Of a stretch of 64,000 nucleotides of DNA, positions 32,109 through 41,411 are shown piece by piece (the stretch's first letter is position 1; each line of letters starts with the position of its first letter). The translations under genes were made by a program, and so were the position numbers. The notes under the pieces are model-generated. The model did no database searches. It saw only the letters and a program-made list of their open reading frames with translations, and was not told the DNA's origin. The stretch lies in NCBI GenBank assembly GCA_016712275.1, contig JADJRI010000001.1, forward strand, positions 303,653 to 367,652, in the 5' to 3' direction. The DNA is from Planctomycetota bacterium. GTDB lineage: Bacteria; Planctomycetota; Phycisphaerae; UBA1845; UTPLA1.

Positions 32109-32154
32109 TTGATGTGGCACAGCCGCCCCCGGCTGTGGAAATTCATCAAAATTC
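32109..32154. repeat. Dispersed palindromic repeat A, copy 2
   Basis: TTGATGTGGCACAGCCG arm, then GGCTGTGGAAATTCATCAA. This is the better-paired copy: TTTGATG/CATCAAA outer and CACAGCC/GGCTGTG inner stems. 41 of 46 bases match copy 1 at 886-931. Confidence 0.75.
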
Positions 32155-32217
32155 GCTTGTACCGGGATTCACGAAAAACTTGCGGCGGTCGATGCTGATC
32201 CGTCAGACAGCCGCGAT

Positions 32218-33973
32218 TCACCGATCCGGAAACTGAAAATCGGCGATCTGCATTTCGACCGTACGCCTTCCCTGCCATTCATTCATAATCGGCTGAAACG
32301 CGACTCGGCACCGGCGGTGGTTCGATAAATCGTCGGCATACTTGGCCATGCTGAACGCGATGCCCTTGCAGCGATGCCGACCGTCTGTCAGCGTGACTTG
32401 CAAATGGCTCCCATTGGTTCCGACGGTCCGCGGATCGCCATAAACCTCCAGCCAATCTGTTGCAAGCGTCGCGGGTGGGTTGCCTGCCCCGAAAGGCTCC
32501 AGTCGACTGAAGTCCGATACGAGCTGCGGCGTCAGATCCGCCAGCGAAACCATGTCGTCGATCGAAAGTTTCGGGCGAAGATCCACTGGCGTCAGCATTT
32601 GGCCCCGCGATTCTGAAACGCCGTGCGAAAGTCGTCCACTTTTCGAGAGTCGATCCGCAGGCCGGCCGCCATGGCATGGCCGCCGTAGGAGATAAGATGA
32701 TCGCGGCATGACGCGAAGGCCTCGTGCAGGGGCGAAATTGCGAACACTCCGACCGGAACCCTGGCCGACGCCGTTTTCGAGCGCGATCATGACGGTCGGC
32801 CGCCCGAATTCCTCCATGACCTTGCTGGCGACAATGCCGATCACACCGGCGTGCCAGCGCGATGACGCAAGAACGATGCCGCGAACGGTGTCGGCATTCT
32901 GTCGCTGCTCGATCACCATTTCGCGGGCTTCCTTGGCGATGCGATTTTGAAGTTTCTGCCGTGCGGTATTTTGATCGTTCAGATTCTTGGCGATCATCTT
33001 CGCTTCGTCACTTGTCGCGCGCGTCAGCAGTTCGACGGCCAGGCGGGCATGGCCCATGCGGCCGATGGCATTCAGGCGCGGCGCCAGTTTGAAGCCGATG
33101 TCGTAGCCGCTCAGTGACTGGCCGGTGAGGCCGGCCGATTCGATGAGCGCCGTCAGACCGGGCAGCCCGCTCCTGGCAAGGCCGCGAAGCCCATGCTGGG
33201 CGATGATGCGATTTTCGCCGGTGAGCGGCACGACGTCCGCAATGGTTCCAAGGGCTGCCAGACCCGTGGCATCAACAAGAAACGAACGGTAGGCCGCGCT
33301 GACCTTCTTTGAATTCGACAGCGACTGGGCCACCGCCCAAGCCAGCTTCAGCGCCACGCCCGCGCCCGAAATGTGCGGATTCGGATAGTCTGCGGCGCCG
33401 GTCCGCGACACCGTCGGATGGACGATCAGCGCATCGGGCAGCGTGACCTGTCCGGACGCGTCGGTCGCCGGCTGATGATGGTCGGTGATGATGAACTCGA
33501 CGCCGCGCCGCTTCGCGATTTCGGCGGGCTCTATGGCCGTCACGCCGCAATCGACCGAAATGACCATTCCCGCGCCCTCATCGGCCAGGACACCTATCGC
33601 GTCGCCATTAACGCCATATCCCTCTTCGAGCCGATGCGGGATATAGAATTCGACATTCGCGCCCGCCAGCGTCAGGCAGTGCCACAATATGGACACTGCG
33701 GTGATGCCGTCCACATCGTAGTCGCCGTAGATGACGATTTTTTTCCCCGACTCGATGGCTTGGGTAATTCGATCGGCGGCTTCGGGAACCGCCGCAAGAG
33801 CCTCGGGCGGATAAATGTCGCCCATTTGCGGATCGAGAAACTGGCGGGCCGATGCCTCATCGGTCATGCCGCGATTGTACAGAACCTGCGCGACGATCGG
33901 TGAAATTCGAAGCGACTGGGCCAGTCGTGTCCCGGCCCTCCCATGGTGCGGCGATGACCCAATCCTTGGGCAT
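32218..33973 (-). CDS. recJ: Single-stranded-DNA exonuclease RecJ (three frameshifts)
   Basis: 5'-3' ssDNA exonuclease in recombination and mismatch repair. The central part shows the DHH motifs: VIYGDYDVDGITAVSILWH, ISVDCGVTA, IITDHHQP and, further on, the DHHA1 motif GHAMAAGLRI and C-terminal OB region LQVTLTDGRHRCKGIAF. The frame breaks three times: near 33921-33930 (start MPKDWVIAAPWEGRD, then LAQSLRISPIVAQVLYNRG), at the GGGG 32729-32732 (RNF/ALHEAFASCRDHLISYGGHAM) and at the CCCC 32603-32606; the last two compensate. The start at 33973, with AGGGGA upstream, restores the usual N-terminus; about 585 aa. Divergent from trpF. Confidence 0.85.
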
Positions 33974-34095
33974 TAGATTCCCCTTTGCATGCATCCCTGT
34001 TGGAGACGGCCGATCACCGTCCGCCCTTTTTCATGGTAAGATGAAATTCGATTTCGCGACAGCCCCGCCGTCGCAGGCGTTCTGGAGTATTTCAC

Positions 34096-34746
34096 ATGAC
34101 GCGCATCAAGATCTGTGGAATTACGCGGCCGGAAGATGGCGTCGCCGCGTCGCGCGCGGGCGCCGATGCGGTGGGTCTCGTCTTTGCGGAATCATCGCGT
34201 CGCGTGACGGTTGCCCGGGCGCGGGAAATTGTCTCCGCGCTTCCGCCATACGTTTCGTCGGTGGGCGTGTTCGCCAATTCACAGGCGGCCACCATTTATC
34301 GCGTTGTAAACGAAGTGGGGTTGTCCGAAGTTCAGTTGCACGGCGATGAGTCGCCCGACTTTGTCGGCCGATTGGCCGGACTGCGCGTGACCAAGGCGCT
34401 GCGCGTTCGCGACCGAACATTTCTGGAGGCCATGCGAAACTATTCGACAGCCGGCGTTTGTGCCATCCTGCTCGACGCCTATTCACCGGAGGCGCGTGGC
34501 GGCACCGGCAAGCGATTCGACTGGGACCTGCTGATTGGCGCGCAGCGCGCCGGCGCCATCGCTTCGCATGTCCCGCTTGTTCTTGCCGGCTGCTTGACGC
34601 CGATGAATGTGCGATCGGCCGTGAAACGGGTGCGACCGTGGGCGGTGGATGTGTCGGGTGGCGTTGAGTTGGAACCGGGCGTGAAGTGCCCTGAGAAAAT
34701 TGCGGAATTCATATCGATGGTGCGTTCGGCCGATCGGGGCGAATAA
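34096..34746 (+). CDS. trpF: Phosphoribosylanthranilate isomerase
   Basis: Tryptophan-biosynthesis enzyme converting phosphoribosylanthranilate to the CdRP ketose. 216 aa TIM barrel with the opening RIKICGITRPEDGVAASRAGADAVGLVF (catalytic Cys in KICGIT), VQLHGDES, AILLDAY (catalytic Asp), GGTGKRFDW and the phosphate-binding LAGCLTPMNV and DVSGGVE. Intact, no other trp gene nearby. A 123-base divergent spacer to recJ holds its promoter. Confidence 0.96.
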   Translation: MTRIKICGITRPEDGVAASRAGADAVGLVFAESSRRVTVARAREIVSALPPYVSSVGVFANSQAATIYRVVNEVGLSEVQLHGDESPDFVGRLAGLRVTKALRVRDRTFLEAMRNYSTAGVCAILLDAYSPEARGGTGKRFDWDLLIGAQRAGAIASHVPLVLAGCLTPMNVRSAVKRVRPWAVDVSGGVELEPGVKCPEKIAEFISMVRSADRGE

Positions 34747-35042
34747 ATCCCCCTCCCCCCAAAAAAAGGGTGCGTGTCTTGGACTTACGGTCCCATGTCA
34801 CGCACCCGTCGGATTCCGATGGTTCGATCAACACTCAGTCGGAGCACGACCCAATAAGTATCGGAATTTCCAATCTGCTTAATGATCGAATTCGATAAAA
34901 AAGGTCATTAGGTGACACTATTCTGTCACTATTTCGATCGAATGAGCCTTAATCTCGATATGCCTGGTCTCCATATCGCCCGAATTCCAAAACATCTGAC
35001 ATCCATGTTTCAGTTCGAGGGCGCTACGGAACCCCAATGTAT
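34747..35042. other. Spacer between trpF and M48 protease gene
   Basis: Contains the hairpin at 34768-34807 and AT-rich sequence. No gene seen. Confidence 0.5.
34761..34807 (-). terminator. Hairpin with T-tract on the minus strand
   Basis: GGGTGCGTG (34768-34776) pairs with CACGCACCC (34799-34807), with an inner GGAC/GTCC pair. A seven-base A-run at 34761-34767 becomes a T-tract on the minus strand, fitting termination of the zinc-ribbon/LemA/M48 operon 236 bases upstream. It lies 22 bases after trpF and may stop that transcript too. Confidence 0.6.
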
Positions 35043-36577
35043 TCATGTATTTGACGCAATTCTGATGTGCCGCCCGCACGACCGGCAGCTCGCCCGCCTG
35101 GCGCTGAAACTTGGGCTGATTTGAATCGTTTTACCACAGGCACAACGAAACGACTCCCAGCCCGTCGTCGTGCGTTGATATGTCAATGACTCCGATTCCT
35201 TGTCAGATCCTCGATCCCCCGAGTCCTTATTCATGGGCGATTCAACTGCGTGCGGCACCTCGTGGCGCGTGCCACATTGGGACACTTCAACTCAGTGCGC
35301 GACATGCCGGGCGGCATCTTCAGCCGAACGCCGCAAGCGCAGGGTATGAACAAATACTGTGCAGCGCGGTCAATCACATCGAGCACTTCGCGCGAACGAT
35401 CGATATCGTTTCCAGCGACAACATCCTGCTGCGGGGCACGAATGCCGATGACCGAGTCATTTTCAACAACGGTTGATTCAATACAGGGTTTGGCGGTCGG
35501 CACGACCTCGTGAAAGGCCCTTTCATATTCGGCATAGCCCGCGCCGCCCATCGAACGAAGAATGGCGATCCGCTTTTCAAGGGGCGGGTGGCTGGAAAAC
35601 AAACTGCTCGCCGACATCGGCTGCAAGGGATTCACCGTGTACAACGGCGCCAGCCCGCGCTTCACGGCGCCCGTCGCCTTTCCTTCGCGGCCGATTCGTT
35701 CGAGCGCGCTCGCCAGCCCGGGTGGATACCGCGTGAATCGGGCTGCGCAGGCATCGGCCAGATACTCGCGCTTTCGGGAACACGCGAAGTAAAGAATCTG
35801 CGCGGCGAAAGGCGCGAGAACGGCAAATAACACCGCGACGACCAGCAGGATGACCTGGGCGCCGCCGCCGCTCTTGGAGCTTGAAGACCGGCGCGGCACA
35901 TGGCGAAGCGATCGGAGAAAAACCTCCGAAACAAGTACAATGCTTCCCATCATGATCGAAGCCAATGTCATGAAGCGAATGTCGTAATTGTGAATGTGCC
36001 CGATTTCGTGGGCGACGACACCCTGCAATTCATCGCGAGACATGCGCTTGACCAGACCGGATGTCACGGCCACGCCCGCGTGATCCGGCGATAGGCCCAC
36101 GGCAAAGGCGTTCATTCCGTCGTCGTCAATCAAGAACACGCGAGGCGGCTTTGCAAGCCCCGCGGCGATTGTCATTTCTTCGACGACATTCCAAACGCGA
36201 GGCGCGTCTTCCCGCTGAATTTCCAGTGCTCCCGCCGTCCAGAGAATGGCCCGATCGCCGCTGAAAAATGCGACGGAGGTCAGAATGGCCCAGATGAGTG
36301 CCGCCACGCCGAGGCCGATCACCCCGCCGCCATTGAGCAACAATCCCGGCTCTTTCGTCCATTCAAAAAATCGCGGCGGCGACCCCATGTCCTCGCCTTC
36401 AAGACCGCGATTAATCACCTGATGGTATTCGACATAGCCGACGCCGAGCTGCTTAACGCCGGCATATTCGATATAAATCGCCGCGCCGATGACATAGCCA
36501 AGTGCCAGAAGCAGGGCACCCATGAGTGCCAGCAGCATCCAGGAGCGCCGCTTGTTTCGTTCAATCGCTTCCCACAT
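35043..36577 (-). CDS. HtpX-like M48 metalloprotease with C-terminal zinc ribbons (one frameshift)
   Basis: About 511 aa membrane zinc protease. Two N-terminal membrane segments (14-36, 82-104), then the M48 core with H190-E-I-G-H194 and third ligand E271 in REYLADACAARF, further membrane segments between, and the SSLFSSHPPLEKRIAIL end block typical of HtpX. Beyond it are two repeated Cys4 ribbons: CACGVRLKMPPGMSRTELKCPQCG and CACGKTIQISPSFSARRASCRSCG. The second is reached only after adding one base at the GGG 35278-35280 (CCC on the coding strand). Last gene of the zinc-ribbon/LemA/M48 operon; LemA and M48 are often neighbours and thought to act in membrane quality control. Confidence 0.85.
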
Positions 36578-36643
36578 GGCGAACCGCGTGTGTCTCGGAT
36601 GTCACCGAGGATGGACTGGGAGTATCCCGCCCGCAAAAGACAC

Positions 36644-37204
36644 TCAGGAAAAGCTGACTTTGGGTGCTTCGCGCTGCGCGATATCGGCCAGTTCGAAGAA
36701 CTCTTCTTTCTCAAAACCGAAGGAATTGCCAATCAGGTTGGTGGGAAAAGACTCGAGGCGCGTGTTGTAATGCATGACCGAATCGTTGTAGTACTGCCGG
36801 GAAAAGCCGACTTTGTTTTCAGTAGAGGTCAGTTCCTCCTGCAGCGCGCTGAAATTCTGATTGGCCTTCAAATTCGGGTACTGCTCCGAGAGCATCATGA
36901 GGCGGCCCAACGCCTGGCTCAATTCCCCTTCGGCAGCGCCGACGGCGGCCGGTCCCTTCGCGTCGACCGCCCGTGAACGCGCCTGAATAACTCGTTCGAG
37001 CGTCTCCTTCTCATGCCCGGCATAGCCCTTCACCGTCTCGACAAGATTGGGAATGAGATCGTGGCGACGTTTGAGCTGAACATCAATCTGCGACCAGGCG
37101 TTCTTCACCTGATTACGACCGCCGACAAGGCCGTTGTAGGCGGCAATGGCCCATAGCACCAAGATGACCGCGACACCGAGAATGACCCAGAGAACAGGTG
37201 ACAT
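36644..37204 (-). CDS. lemA: LemA family membrane protein
   Basis: 186 aa, standard LemA length: an N-terminal membrane anchor (VLWVILGVAVILVLWAIAAYNGLVGGRNQV) followed by the coiled helical domain, with WSQIDVQLKRRHDLIPNLVETVKGYAGHE and YNTRLESFPTNLIG. LemA proteins have an extracytoplasmic or cytoplasmic helical bundle of unknown function. One base separates it from the upstream zinc-ribbon gene and 66 bases from the M48 gene, so this is one transcription unit. Confidence 0.93.
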   Translation of the reverse strand: MSPVLWVILGVAVILVLWAIAAYNGLVGGRNQVKNAWSQIDVQLKRRHDLIPNLVETVKGYAGHEKETLERVIQARSRAVDAKGPAAVGAAEGELSQALGRLMMLSEQYPNLKANQNFSALQEELTSTENKVGFSRQYYNDSVMHYNTRLESFPTNLIGNSFGFEKEEFFELADIAQREAPKVSFS

Positions 37205-37205
37205 C

Positions 37206-37619
37206 TCATTCTCCCTTCTTCAGAGCTGTTTCCAATTCGCTTTGAAACAACTCGCCAAAAAAGGCGGCCGTTTCACGCGGGCCGCCGGAACGACACATTG
37301 AGACCAGCTTGAGAATCTCGCCTTGATCAAACCATTCGCCATGTCTCTTGGGACAAACATCGATTTCCAAGCCAATTGCATGGTCGATCATGACTTGATG
37401 AAGGACTTGGCGACAACGCGGACAACGCCGATCATCAGATTTCGGTGACTTCGCAGGGTTCAAACGCAATTCATAATCCGAGGCGGCGGTACCTGCGCGT
37501 AACGCAATCATCTCAATCTCGCCCCGGTCCAACCAGGTTCCAAGGCAATGAAGACAGTGGTCAACCTCGATGCCATCGAGCTCAACCGCCAGCATTGGAA
37601 TTTTGCAAACAGGGCACAT
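37206..37619 (-). CDS. Zinc-ribbon (TFIIB-type) protein
   Basis: 137 aa with two zf-TFIIB-like ribbons: CPVCKIPMLAVELDGIEVDHCLHCLGTWLDRGEIE and CPRCRQVLHQVMIDHAIGLEIDVCPKRHGEWFDQGEI. The paired CxxC and the WLDRGE/WFDQGE ending are family hallmarks. Metal-binding is predicted, function not known. First gene of the LemA/M48 operon; a TetR-type palindrome lies 99 bases before its start (37718-37731). Start at 37619 is chosen because the ribbon begins immediately. Confidence 0.85.
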   Translation of the reverse strand: MCPVCKIPMLAVELDGIEVDHCLHCLGTWLDRGEIEMIALRAGTAASDYELRLNPAKSPKSDDRRCPRCRQVLHQVMIDHAIGLEIDVCPKRHGEWFDQGEILKLVSMCRSGGPRETAAFFGELFQSELETALKKGE

Positions 37620-37717
37620 TGCCGACTCCGACCCCGAACGCGAGCAAAGCAACCATTCCTGAGAAAACGTAGCAACTCTAGGCCGGTTAATCAATTACAG
37701 AAATGGTCGACTATAAA

Positions 37718-37731
37718 AGAACGATCATTCG
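37718..37731. promoter_or_regulatory. Putative TetR operator, operon copy
   Basis: AGAACGATCATTC at 37718-37730, the same sequence as in front of tetR (38356-38369). It stands 99 bases upstream of the zinc-ribbon/LemA/M48 operon. Confidence 0.65.
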
Positions 37732-37742
37732 ATAATCATCAC

Positions 37743-38327
37743 TCAACCAATCAACATCGACTGCAACTCATAGCCGGCGGAACGAAAAAAGGCGTCATCA
37801 GCCCCGGCCCGCCGCGCCACCATCAGCCCGTGACGCAAGATCATCCATTGCCCGGCCATTTGTGCGGGGTCCGATCGAAACGGAATCATCCCTTCTTCGC
37901 TCGCCCTTTCGAATGTGTGGCGAAGCTTCCGTACAAAACGGGCCTCGATTTCACGGCATTCCGCGTGCAGGCTCGGCTCGGTTTCAAACAGTTCGCAGAG
38001 GGCATTCGTAATCAGGCAACCCGCCGGCTCGTCGGTGGTACTTTTCAAGAGTGAAGTCCATATCGCCGCGACTTTTTTCAACCCATCAACTGCGTTTTCA
38101 GCATCAAGAAGCAGTAGTTCCCGGTTTAGCACCGTCGCTTCGTAATGTGAAATACCACCGCGAAAAAGACGCTGTTTGTCACCAAACGTATCGTAAAGGC
38201 TCTGACGGCTGACACCCATGAACTTAACGAGCATGTCGACCGAGGCGGCATGGTAGCCCCATCGCCAGAAACCCCGAACGGCCAGTTCCAGCGCATCATT
38301 CGGATTAAATAGTTTGGGTCTCGCCAT
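37743..38327 (-). CDS. TetR/AcrR family transcriptional regulator
   Basis: 194 aa. N-terminal helix-turn-helix (ALELAVRGFWRWGYHAASVDMLVKFMGVSRQSLYDTFGDKQRLF) and a C-terminal TetR_C ligand-binding half with ECREIEARFVRKL. Usually a repressor released by a small molecule. A 14-bp palindrome AGAACGATCATTCT lies 29 bases before its start and recurs before the downstream operon, so it probably represses both itself and the zinc-ribbon/LemA/M48 genes. Ligand unknown. Confidence 0.9.
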   Translation of the reverse strand: MARPKLFNPNDALELAVRGFWRWGYHAASVDMLVKFMGVSRQSLYDTFGDKQRLFRGGISHYEATVLNRELLLLDAENAVDGLKKVAAIWTSLLKSTTDEPAGCLITNALCELFETEPSLHAECREIEARFVRKLRHTFERASEEGMIPFRSDPAQMAGQWMILRHGLMVARRAGADDAFFRSAGYELQSMLIG

Positions 38328-38355
38328 GCCCGTTCGTCCTCGACCCGCATTTTAC

Positions 38356-38369
38356 AGAACGATCATTCT
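38356..38369. promoter_or_regulatory. Putative TetR operator, autoregulatory copy
   Basis: AGAACGATCATTCT, a near-perfect dyad 29 bases upstream of tetR. The 13-base core recurs at 37718-37730. Confidence 0.65.
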
Positions 38370-38595
38370 ATATTCAACCCTTTTCCGCCATACCTACGGA
38401 TCCACAAGCGAATTCGCATTATCAATGAATATGGCTCTGGCACGTTCCCACCAGAAAACCTCGTTTCCAGCCCGAAAACCGCAATTCGAAGATTTTCTGG
38501 ATCCGCGTGGCAGATTGCCGCGTGTCAGGGGTACCTCCTCCGACGCCGGGAATGACCCGGCAGAACAAGGTCGGAAACAACGGGAGGTTTTGACA

Positions 38596-40920
38596 ATGGA
38601 TACGAACAATAACAAAAACAACAACCTCGGACGCCGGGCGACGGGCTTGGCGGCGGCAATTGCGGCGGTCTTCGGATCGGCCGTTTCACTGTTCGCCCAA
38701 GCCGGCCTGAGCAGCTCGCAGCAGCAGGCATTCAACACGCTCCAGCAGCGAACCGGCGGCGAAGTCAAGGTCGCTGTCCGCGAAGATGCCGGCACGCCCC
38801 GCCAGATCAAGGTGATCAATGGCGTCCTTCAGACACCTGTCACCAGCGCCAATGCCCGCAGCGACGGCTCAACCGAAACGGCCGCGGCGTTCCTCGATTC
38901 CAACAAGGAACTGCTCGGTCTGGCAAATCCGGCAGTCGAATTGTCGTTGAAGACCAGCAAGACGAGCGAGTCCGGCACCAAGCACCTCCGCTTTCAGCAG
39001 ACCCATGACGGGTTGGCTGTCTGGCCGGCGGAACTTGTCGTTCACCTCGATACGAACGGCAACGTAAACCTGCTCGACGGCGCCTTTGCAAAGACGCCCG
39101 CCAATATCAATACCACGCCGACCATCGGCGAAGATGCCGCGATCGCCCTGGCCAAGACGGCCATCGGCAATGACACGGCCGAAGTCGAATCCTCGCAGCT
39201 CATCATCCACAATGGCCAGACCACCCGCCTCGCATGGAAGCTCGAACTCCATGCCGGCATCGCCAAGCACATGGTCGTCGTCATCGACGCCCACAACGGT
39301 GAAACACTCACCAACTTCAACTCCATCTGCACTGCGGCCGTCAACGGCTCCGGCACCGACCTTCTTGGCCAGTCGCAGCAGTTCGGCTGCTGGCAGGAAG
39401 GTGGTCAGTATTACATGATCAACGGCTCCAAGCAGATGTTCGACGGCTCGGTCAACCCGACCGACGTGAACAACGCCCGCGGTGCGATCGTCGTGCTTGA
39501 TAACCAGGGCGGCATGTTTGACCAGGGCGGTCAGCTTTTCCATGTGACCTCAAGCAGCCCCAGCAGTTGGAACATTCCCGATGCCGTCAGCGCTGCGACC
39601 GGCCTCTCACAGACCTATGACTACTATCTCGCCGCATTCAACCGCAATTCGCTCGACGGCAACGGCGGCACCATGAAGGCCATCGTCCGCTACGGTCAAA
39701 ACTTCGACAACGCATTTTGGGACGGCCAAGAAATGGTCTTCGGCACCGGTCGTCCTTATGCCGGAGCACTCGATGTCGTCGCCCATGAGCTGACCCACGG
39801 CGTGACCGAGCATGAGTCGAATCTGGTTTATCAGCAACAGTCTGGTGCCATGAACGAGGCATTCTCTGACATCTTCGGCGAAGTGGTCGAGAGCTATGTT
39901 CGCGGCCGGTGCGACTGGAAGAAGGGTGCCGACTTGAACGACGTGATGCAGGACTATGCGAACCCGAACTCGGTTTCGCAGTACAACGGCATCCCGAACC
40001 CGGCCAACATGAGCCAGTACATCGAAACGTCTGATGACAACGGTGGCGTTCACTTGAACAGCAGCATCATAAACCACTGCTTCTACCTGATCGCCGAGGG
40101 CATGCAGGGATCGATCGGCATCAACGACGCCGCGAAGATCTTCTACACCGCCAACACCAACCACCTGACGTCGAATTCGCAGTTCGTCGATTGCCGGCTC
40201 GCTTGTCTGGCCGCGGCCGATCAGATCTTCGGTGCGGGCTCGACCCAGTCGCAGGTGGTTGCTTCAGCCTTCGACACCGTCCAGATCTTTGCTGACGGCT
40301 CGCCGAACCCAAATCCGAATCCCAATCCGAACCCGAATCCGACACCGGGCGGCGACGACCAGCTCGAAGACAACGACTCGCCCGAGACCGCGGTGCAACT
40401 GACCGGCGGCGTCTCCGGCCTGGTCTGTGCGGATGAAGACTGGTTCGTTCTCGACATTGCCCAAGGCGGAACCCTTCCGATCGAAGTGATGGGCAACGGC
40501 GGCGACCTCGACCTGTACGTGTTCGACGCCGAAGGCAACGTGCTCGGCTCTTCCGAGACCGAAGGTTCCTACGAGGCGGTTCAAGTTGAGGTCGGCACGG
40601 GTCTGGTGTACATCGTGGTCTTCCCCTACGACGGCATGGGCGGCACCTACGACCTGGCCATCGCCGGTGACATGGGTCCGGCACCCAGCCCGAGCCCCAG
40701 CCCGACACCAAATCCGACGCCGAATCCGACGCCCAATCCGGTTCCGAGCCCTTCGCCAAGCCCGGTTCCGTCACCCACCCCGATGCCGACGCCCGGCCCC
40801 GGCCCGGTGGTCGAGATTCCGGTCACCTGCGGCGCCGGCGGCTCGAACCTGATGATGGCTTCGCTGGTCGGAATGATGGGCCTCGGAGCGACGATGCCGA
40901 AGCGACGCCGCAAGAAGTAA
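38596..40920 (+). CDS. Secreted M4 (thermolysin-like) metallopeptidase with PPC domain and C-terminal anchor
   Basis: 774 aa zinc protease. Signal region, FTP/PepSY propeptide (about 40-245), M4 catalytic domain with H397-E-L-T-H401, ligand E421 in NEAFSDIFGE and the active-site His486 in DDNGGVHLNSSIINH, a PNPN-rich linker (about 570-587), a PPC domain (590-690), then a second Pro/Ser linker and a C-terminus with Cys745-Gly-Ala-Gly-Gly, a 17-residue hydrophobic segment and KRRRKK. This tail resembles protein-sorting signals (MYXO-CTERM, GlyGly-CTERM) without matching the PEP-CTERM. Start at 38596 with GGGAGG; an in-frame ATG at 38314 is not used. A terminator follows. Confidence 0.9.
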   Translation: MDTNNNKNNNLGRRATGLAAAIAAVFGSAVSLFAQAGLSSSQQQAFNTLQQRTGGEVKVAVREDAGTPRQIKVINGVLQTPVTSANARSDGSTETAAAFLDSNKELLGLANPAVELSLKTSKTSESGTKHLRFQQTHDGLAVWPAELVVHLDTNGNVNLLDGAFAKTPANINTTPTIGEDAAIALAKTAIGNDTAEVESSQLIIHNGQTTRLAWKLELHAGIAKHMVVVIDAHNGETLTNFNSICTAAVNGSGTDLLGQSQQFGCWQEGGQYYMINGSKQMFDGSVNPTDVNNARGAIVVLDNQGGMFDQGGQLFHVTSSSPSSWNIPDAVSAATGLSQTYDYYLAAFNRNSLDGNGGTMKAIVRYGQNFDNAFWDGQEMVFGTGRPYAGALDVVAHELTHGVTEHESNLVYQQQSGAMNEAFSDIFGEVVESYVRGRCDWKKGADLNDVMQDYANPNSVSQYNGIPNPANMSQYIETSDDNGGVHLNSSIINHCFYLIAEGMQGSIGINDAAKIFYTANTNHLTSNSQFVDCRLACLAAADQIFGAGSTQSQVVASAFDTVQIFADGSPNPNPNPNPNPNPTPGGDDQLEDNDSPETAVQLTGGVSGLVCADEDWFVLDIAQGGTLPIEVMGNGGDLDLYVFDAEGNVLGSSETEGSYEAVQVEVGTGLVYIVVFPYDGMGGTYDLAIAGDMGPAPSPSPSPTPNPTPNPTPNPVPSPSPSPVPSPTPMPTPGPGPVVEIPVTCGAGGSNLMMASLVGMMGLGATMPKRRRKK

Positions 40921-41025
40921 TCCCGGGGTGGCACGACCCGGGACCGAATGAAGACGGGTGTCGCTTATGAGTGCAAAGAGTTGACCCGAAGACTTTGAAC
41001 TGGAATGGGCGACAGACGTCAACGG

Positions 41026-41065
41026 CCGCGGGCGGCTTCGAGAAATCGAGCTGCCCGCGGTTTTT
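41026..41065 (+). terminator. Terminator of the M4 protease gene
   Basis: CCGCGGGC (41026-41033) pairs with GCCCGCGG (41053-41060), with an inner TTCGA/TCGA-type stem, followed by TTTTT. Confidence 0.85.
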
Positions 41066-41212
41066 ATCCTGACCGGCAAGTAAGGATGGGAGGAAAAGTC
41101 GAAAAGATGAGACGAGCTGGAAGCACAAGCCCGGTCCGAGCACAAAGCGCGCAAGTGAGTGAGTTGAATGTGGAAGCTAGGAAGGCAGGAACGAACTCCC
41201 GGCCCGGTAGGG

Positions 41213-41398
41213 CCTGCGATGGTTGCCAGAGACTTTCAGTCTCTGGGAAGACGACATAACTATGTTCTTGCGTCCGGCAGGACACGCGAATTGTTCGAGT
41301 GGCACGACTCGCCCGTCCTACCGGACGGAGAATCACAATGTGGAGGCCCGTTTCCGGGGATTGAAATCCCCGGCTACGATCGTGTGCCCTACCGGGCC
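41213..41398. repeat. Nested inverted-repeat element in an intergenic region
   Basis: GGCCCGGTAGGGC at 41213-41225 and its perfect reverse complement at 41386-41398 enclose a series of hairpins: CCAGAGACT/AGTCTCTGG, CCGG-AGGAC/GTCCT-CCGG enclosing CGAGT/ACTCG, and GGGGATT/AATCCCC. No open frame. Could be a composite palindromic element or a structured RNA. Confidence 0.6.
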
Positions 41399-41411
41399 AC
41401 CGAACCATTTC

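Larger units (their letters stand above)
31664..32217. other. Intergenic region with two palindromic elements
   Basis: Between dapL and the end of recJ. Holds the hairpin at 31798-31836 and repeat A copy 2 at 32109-32154. Open stretches of 60-70 codons have no ribosome sites and are not called. Confidence 0.6.

Noticed and set aside
31664..32217. CRISPR-like repeat array
   Set aside because: Only scattered palindromes, no regularly spaced direct repeats.
34816..34870. tRNA-like T-arm text GGTTCGATC
   Set aside because: No matching acceptor or anticodon stems around it.
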